A DNA stretch of 64,000 nt from Saprospiraceae bacterium (GTDB lineage: Bacteria; Bacteroidota; Bacteroidia; Chitinophagales; Saprospiraceae). The stretch covers positions 124,001-188,000 of the forward strand of contig JAGFJA010000021.1 of the NCBI GenBank assembly GCA_024103005.1, written 5' to 3'. This document shows positions 62,179 through 64,000 of the stretch, piece after piece. The translations under genes were made by a program, and so were the position numbers. A model generated the notes under the pieces. That model was not told where the DNA came from and did not search any database. It saw only the letters and a program-made list of their open reading frames with translations. Within the stretch, counting starts at the first letter, position 1; each line of letters starts with the position of its first letter.

Positions 62179-62991
62179 ATGGCAAATGATGTTTCGGAGC
62201 GATTTGTTCTTGTGGTAAAGAAACTGGTAAAGGAAGGTATAGCAAAAAGTATCCGCAAAGTCAGCCAATCACTGGACTATCTGCCTCAAAGCATGAGTGA
62301 AGTAGTGAAAGGCAAGCGTAATGTTCCGGTCGAAGTAATCCAAAAGTTAATCTACCAATACAATGTCAATCCTTTGTTTCTCTTCGTCGGTGAGGGTGAA
62401 ATCTTTCTGGATGAAAATCAAAAATACTCATTTAAAACGCTCACTCTGGTAACGGATGTTGACAATAATGAACGCATCGTCCATGTCCCTAAACCGGCAC
62501 AAGCCGGCTATGCTGAAGACCTGAATGATATAGAATTAGTCAGAGAACTTCCGACATACACATTACCGGATATCGCCTACCAGACGGGAACTTACAGAAG
62601 TTTTGACGTCAGAGGTGATTCCATGGAACCCACCCTGGATGAAAATGATATCCTTGTCTGTAGTTATCTGGAACCTTCACTCTGGGAGACTGGAATAAGG
62701 GATCATCATGTTTACGTCATCGTTACCCGGGGTGATGTGGTCGTTAAAAGAGTCATCAACAACCTGAGAAAGCACAAACATCTGGAATTGCACTCTGACA
62801 ATGAAAGTTATAAAATGTACCGCGTCCAGGGAAGCGAAATCCAGGAAGTCTGGTTTGTCAGAACAAAAATCTCTAGATTCAGACACAGCAAGTCAAGTAT
62901 GCCTCAGGGTTTTACCAATGAAGATATCATGGCATTGCATCAGACCATTAAAACTCAGGCTGATATAATCAATAAAATGCATTTACAGTAA
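62179..62991 (+). CDS. LexA/CI-like transcriptional regulator with S24 autopeptidase domain
   Basis: A 270-residue regulator. The N-terminal domain (about 10-72) is a Xre-type helix-turn-helix (SIRKVSQSLDYLPQSMSEVVKGKRNVP). A linker carries an Ala109-Gly110 bond (KPAQAGYAED), the usual self-cleavage site, followed by a LexA-type S24 peptidase domain with catalytic Ser148 (RGDSMEPTL) and Lys190 (GDVVVKRV). All parts for RecA-stimulated self-cleavage are present. The C-terminal 50 residues extend past the S24 fold. No phage gene lies nearby, so it is likely a chromosomal stress regulator, maybe an SOS-like repressor in a lineage where a classical LexA is often missing. Targets are unknown. Confidence 0.88.
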   Translation: MANDVSERFVLVVKKLVKEGIAKSIRKVSQSLDYLPQSMSEVVKGKRNVPVEVIQKLIYQYNVNPLFLFVGEGEIFLDENQKYSFKTLTLVTDVDNNERIVHVPKPAQAGYAEDLNDIELVRELPTYTLPDIAYQTGTYRSFDVRGDSMEPTLDENDILVCSYLEPSLWETGIRDHHVYVIVTRGDVVVKRVINNLRKHKHLELHSDNESYKMYRVQGSEIQEVWFVRTKISRFRHSKSSMPQGFTNEDIMALHQTIKTQADIINKMHLQ

Positions 62992-63146
62992 AGTGTTTTA
63001 CTCAATCGGTTAATTTCCATAACCTCCGAGTGCCAGTCCAGAATAGGCGTATCAGTTTTTATCCCATATTCTAATGTTAATTTCTATTTGCTTAAAGTAA
63101 TAATGGAGCAAAACTTCTACCTTTATTAAAAATTAAACGACGTTAA

Positions 63147-64000
63147 ATGAAATATTTTACAAGATTATCTTTGACTCTCTTAATGGGATTCATGGCTATC
63201 TATGCCAATGGCCAAAACAATGAGGACGGAATAAACCATTGCGGCAAAGCGGACGCTTTTAATTCGCAACAAAAATTGGCAAATTATTCCAATCCGCTGA
63301 CTGAAAACTATGATTTGAAGTATTATCGATTCAATTGGTTGATTGATCCTTCCCAATATTTTATTGCCGGCTCGGCTACTCCGTATTTCCGGGTTATCAA
63401 AGATAATTTTAATGAAATATACTTCGACTTTTCCCATGATTTCATCATAGATAGCATTATTTATCATGGTAATACCCTATCTTATTCACAACCGGAAGAA
63501 TACCAAATAAGAATAATTTTCCCGGATAACATTCCCAATGGCACATTAGACAGTCTCTCTATTTTTTATCACGGCGCCCCGCCAAACAGTGGATTTGGGT
63601 CATTTATTCAGTCAACTCACGGCAACGGCATACCTGTATTGTGGACGCTTTCCGAGCCATTTGGTGCTCAGGATTGGTGGCCCTGCAAAAACGGGCTAGA
63701 TGATAAAATCGACAGCATAGATGTATTTATTACAACTCCTGAAATCTACCGGGGAGCCAGCAATGGTAAACTGGTCAGTGAAACGTCTGTTGAAGGCGGC
63801 ATGAAGATATACCACTGGCAACACAGACATCCAATAGCTTCCTATCTGGTAGCTATTGCAGTCACAGACTATACGGTATATACTCACGACGTTCCTCTTC
63901 GAAATGGAACGATCATGCCGATGGTAAATTATGTATATCCCGAAAATAAAGATAAGGCCGAAATAGGCACCCTAAACAACGTAAAAGTGCTTCAATTCTA
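63147..64000 (+). CDS. M1-family aminopeptidase, N-terminal part (cut by window edge)
   Basis: An ATG opens a frame that remains open for 284 codons to the window end. It starts with a signal peptide (MKYFTRLSLTLLMGFMAIYANGQ). The following region is the N-terminal saddle domain of M1 metallopeptidases, with YDLKYYRFNWLIDPSQYFIAG, LWTLSEPFGAQDWWPCKNG, DKIDSIDVFITTP and WQHRHPIASYLVAIAV. The active-site HExxH and GAMEN-type motif lie beyond the edge, so activity cannot be judged. Homologues in Bacteroidota are exported, and many carry a T9SS sorting domain at the far end; that cannot be seen here. The gene is 155 bases downstream of the S24 regulator. Confidence 0.9.
   Translation, partial: MKYFTRLSLTLLMGFMAIYANGQNNEDGINHCGKADAFNSQQKLANYSNPLTENYDLKYYRFNWLIDPSQYFIAGSATPYFRVIKDNFNEIYFDFSHDFIIDSIIYHGNTLSYSQPEEYQIRIIFPDNIPNGTLDSLSIFYHGAPPNSGFGSFIQSTHGNGIPVLWTLSEPFGAQDWWPCKNGLDDKIDSIDVFITTPEIYRGASNGKLVSETSVEGGMKIYHWQHRHPIASYLVAIAVTDYTVYTHDVPLRNGTIMPMVNYVYPENKDKAEIGTLNNVKVLQF

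Noticed and set aside
62179-62991. Prophage repressor marking an integrated phage
   Set aside because: The domain layout is CI-like, but no integrase, structural or lysis gene is found on either side, only DUF454 and an aminopeptidase.
63180-63887. Minus-strand frames of 63-95 codons near the window end
   Set aside because: They lie opposite the M1 aminopeptidase frame, which is open to the edge and has clear family motifs.

Overview
The window looks like chromosomal DNA of a Bacteroidota bacterium, most likely from the Saprospiraceae side of the phylum. The signs are a type IX secretion system (T9SS) component (PorQ), a secreted protease with SprB repeats and a T9SS C-terminal sorting domain, a DUF3078 outer-membrane protein, a PD40/SPOR envelope protein, AT-rich intergenic DNA, mostly no Shine-Dalgarno sequences, and several TANNTTTG (-7 type) promoter elements typical of the phylum. 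The genus is an inference. I see no insertion sequences, phage, CRISPR array, rRNA or plasmid functions; it reads as a mosaic of housekeeping genes with some lineage-specific envelope genes.

Layout. 1-10.4 kb (minus strand): a cut gene start, a class A penicillin-binding protein, ribosomal protein S1, a 1279-residue SprB-repeat metalloprotease and a long-chain acyl-CoA ligase. 10.6-15.3 kb: holA; an opposing run of ECF sigma factor, 70-residue protein, MscS-like channel and DUF3078 protein; then hypoxanthine phosphoribosyltransferase. 15.3-23.2 kb (minus): short asparaginase, LuxE-like protein, a two-component system, porQ coupled to a MORN-like lipoprotein, and a PpiD/SurA-type foldase. 23.5-28.8 kb (plus): carB, a tRNA-Arg(CCT), and a tyrosine-ammonia-lyase-like enzyme with a FabG-type reductase, a pair known from flexirubin/aryl-polyene pigment loci. 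28.9-31 kb (minus): Mrp ATPase, NifU-domain protein, pyrF. 31.3-44.3 kb: a glycan-flavoured stretch (GT2, methyltransferase, GT39-TPR protein, RibF-GT2 fusion, another GT2, YfhO protein, flippase, then a Gfo/Idh/MocA oxidoreductase) interrupted by a propionyl-CoA carboxylase beta subunit and an RluA pseudouridine synthase. 45.6-55.3 kb: tilS, a lipoprotein, a PD40-SPOR protein, fumarylacetoacetase, metF, an RlmL-like methyltransferase and a second acyl-CoA carboxylase beta subunit. 55.5-64 kb: uridine kinase, purK-purE, malic enzyme, a LOG-family protein, radA, a DUF454 protein, a LexA/CI-like autocleaving regulator, and the start of an M1 aminopeptidase cut by the window edge.

The most unusual single item is the in-frame fusion of the essential FAD synthetase RibF to a family 2 glycosyltransferase, with a run of seven A residues at the joint. 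Other points worth a second look are the PD40-carboxypeptidase-like-SPOR protein (a possible counterpart of the T9SS anchor PorE), the MORN lipoprotein coupled to porQ, the pigment-type lyase/reductase pair away from its usual locus, and the S24 regulator with a candidate operator. I did not find a clear multi-gene defence or mobile system. Nucleotide composition statements are by eye; no searches were run.
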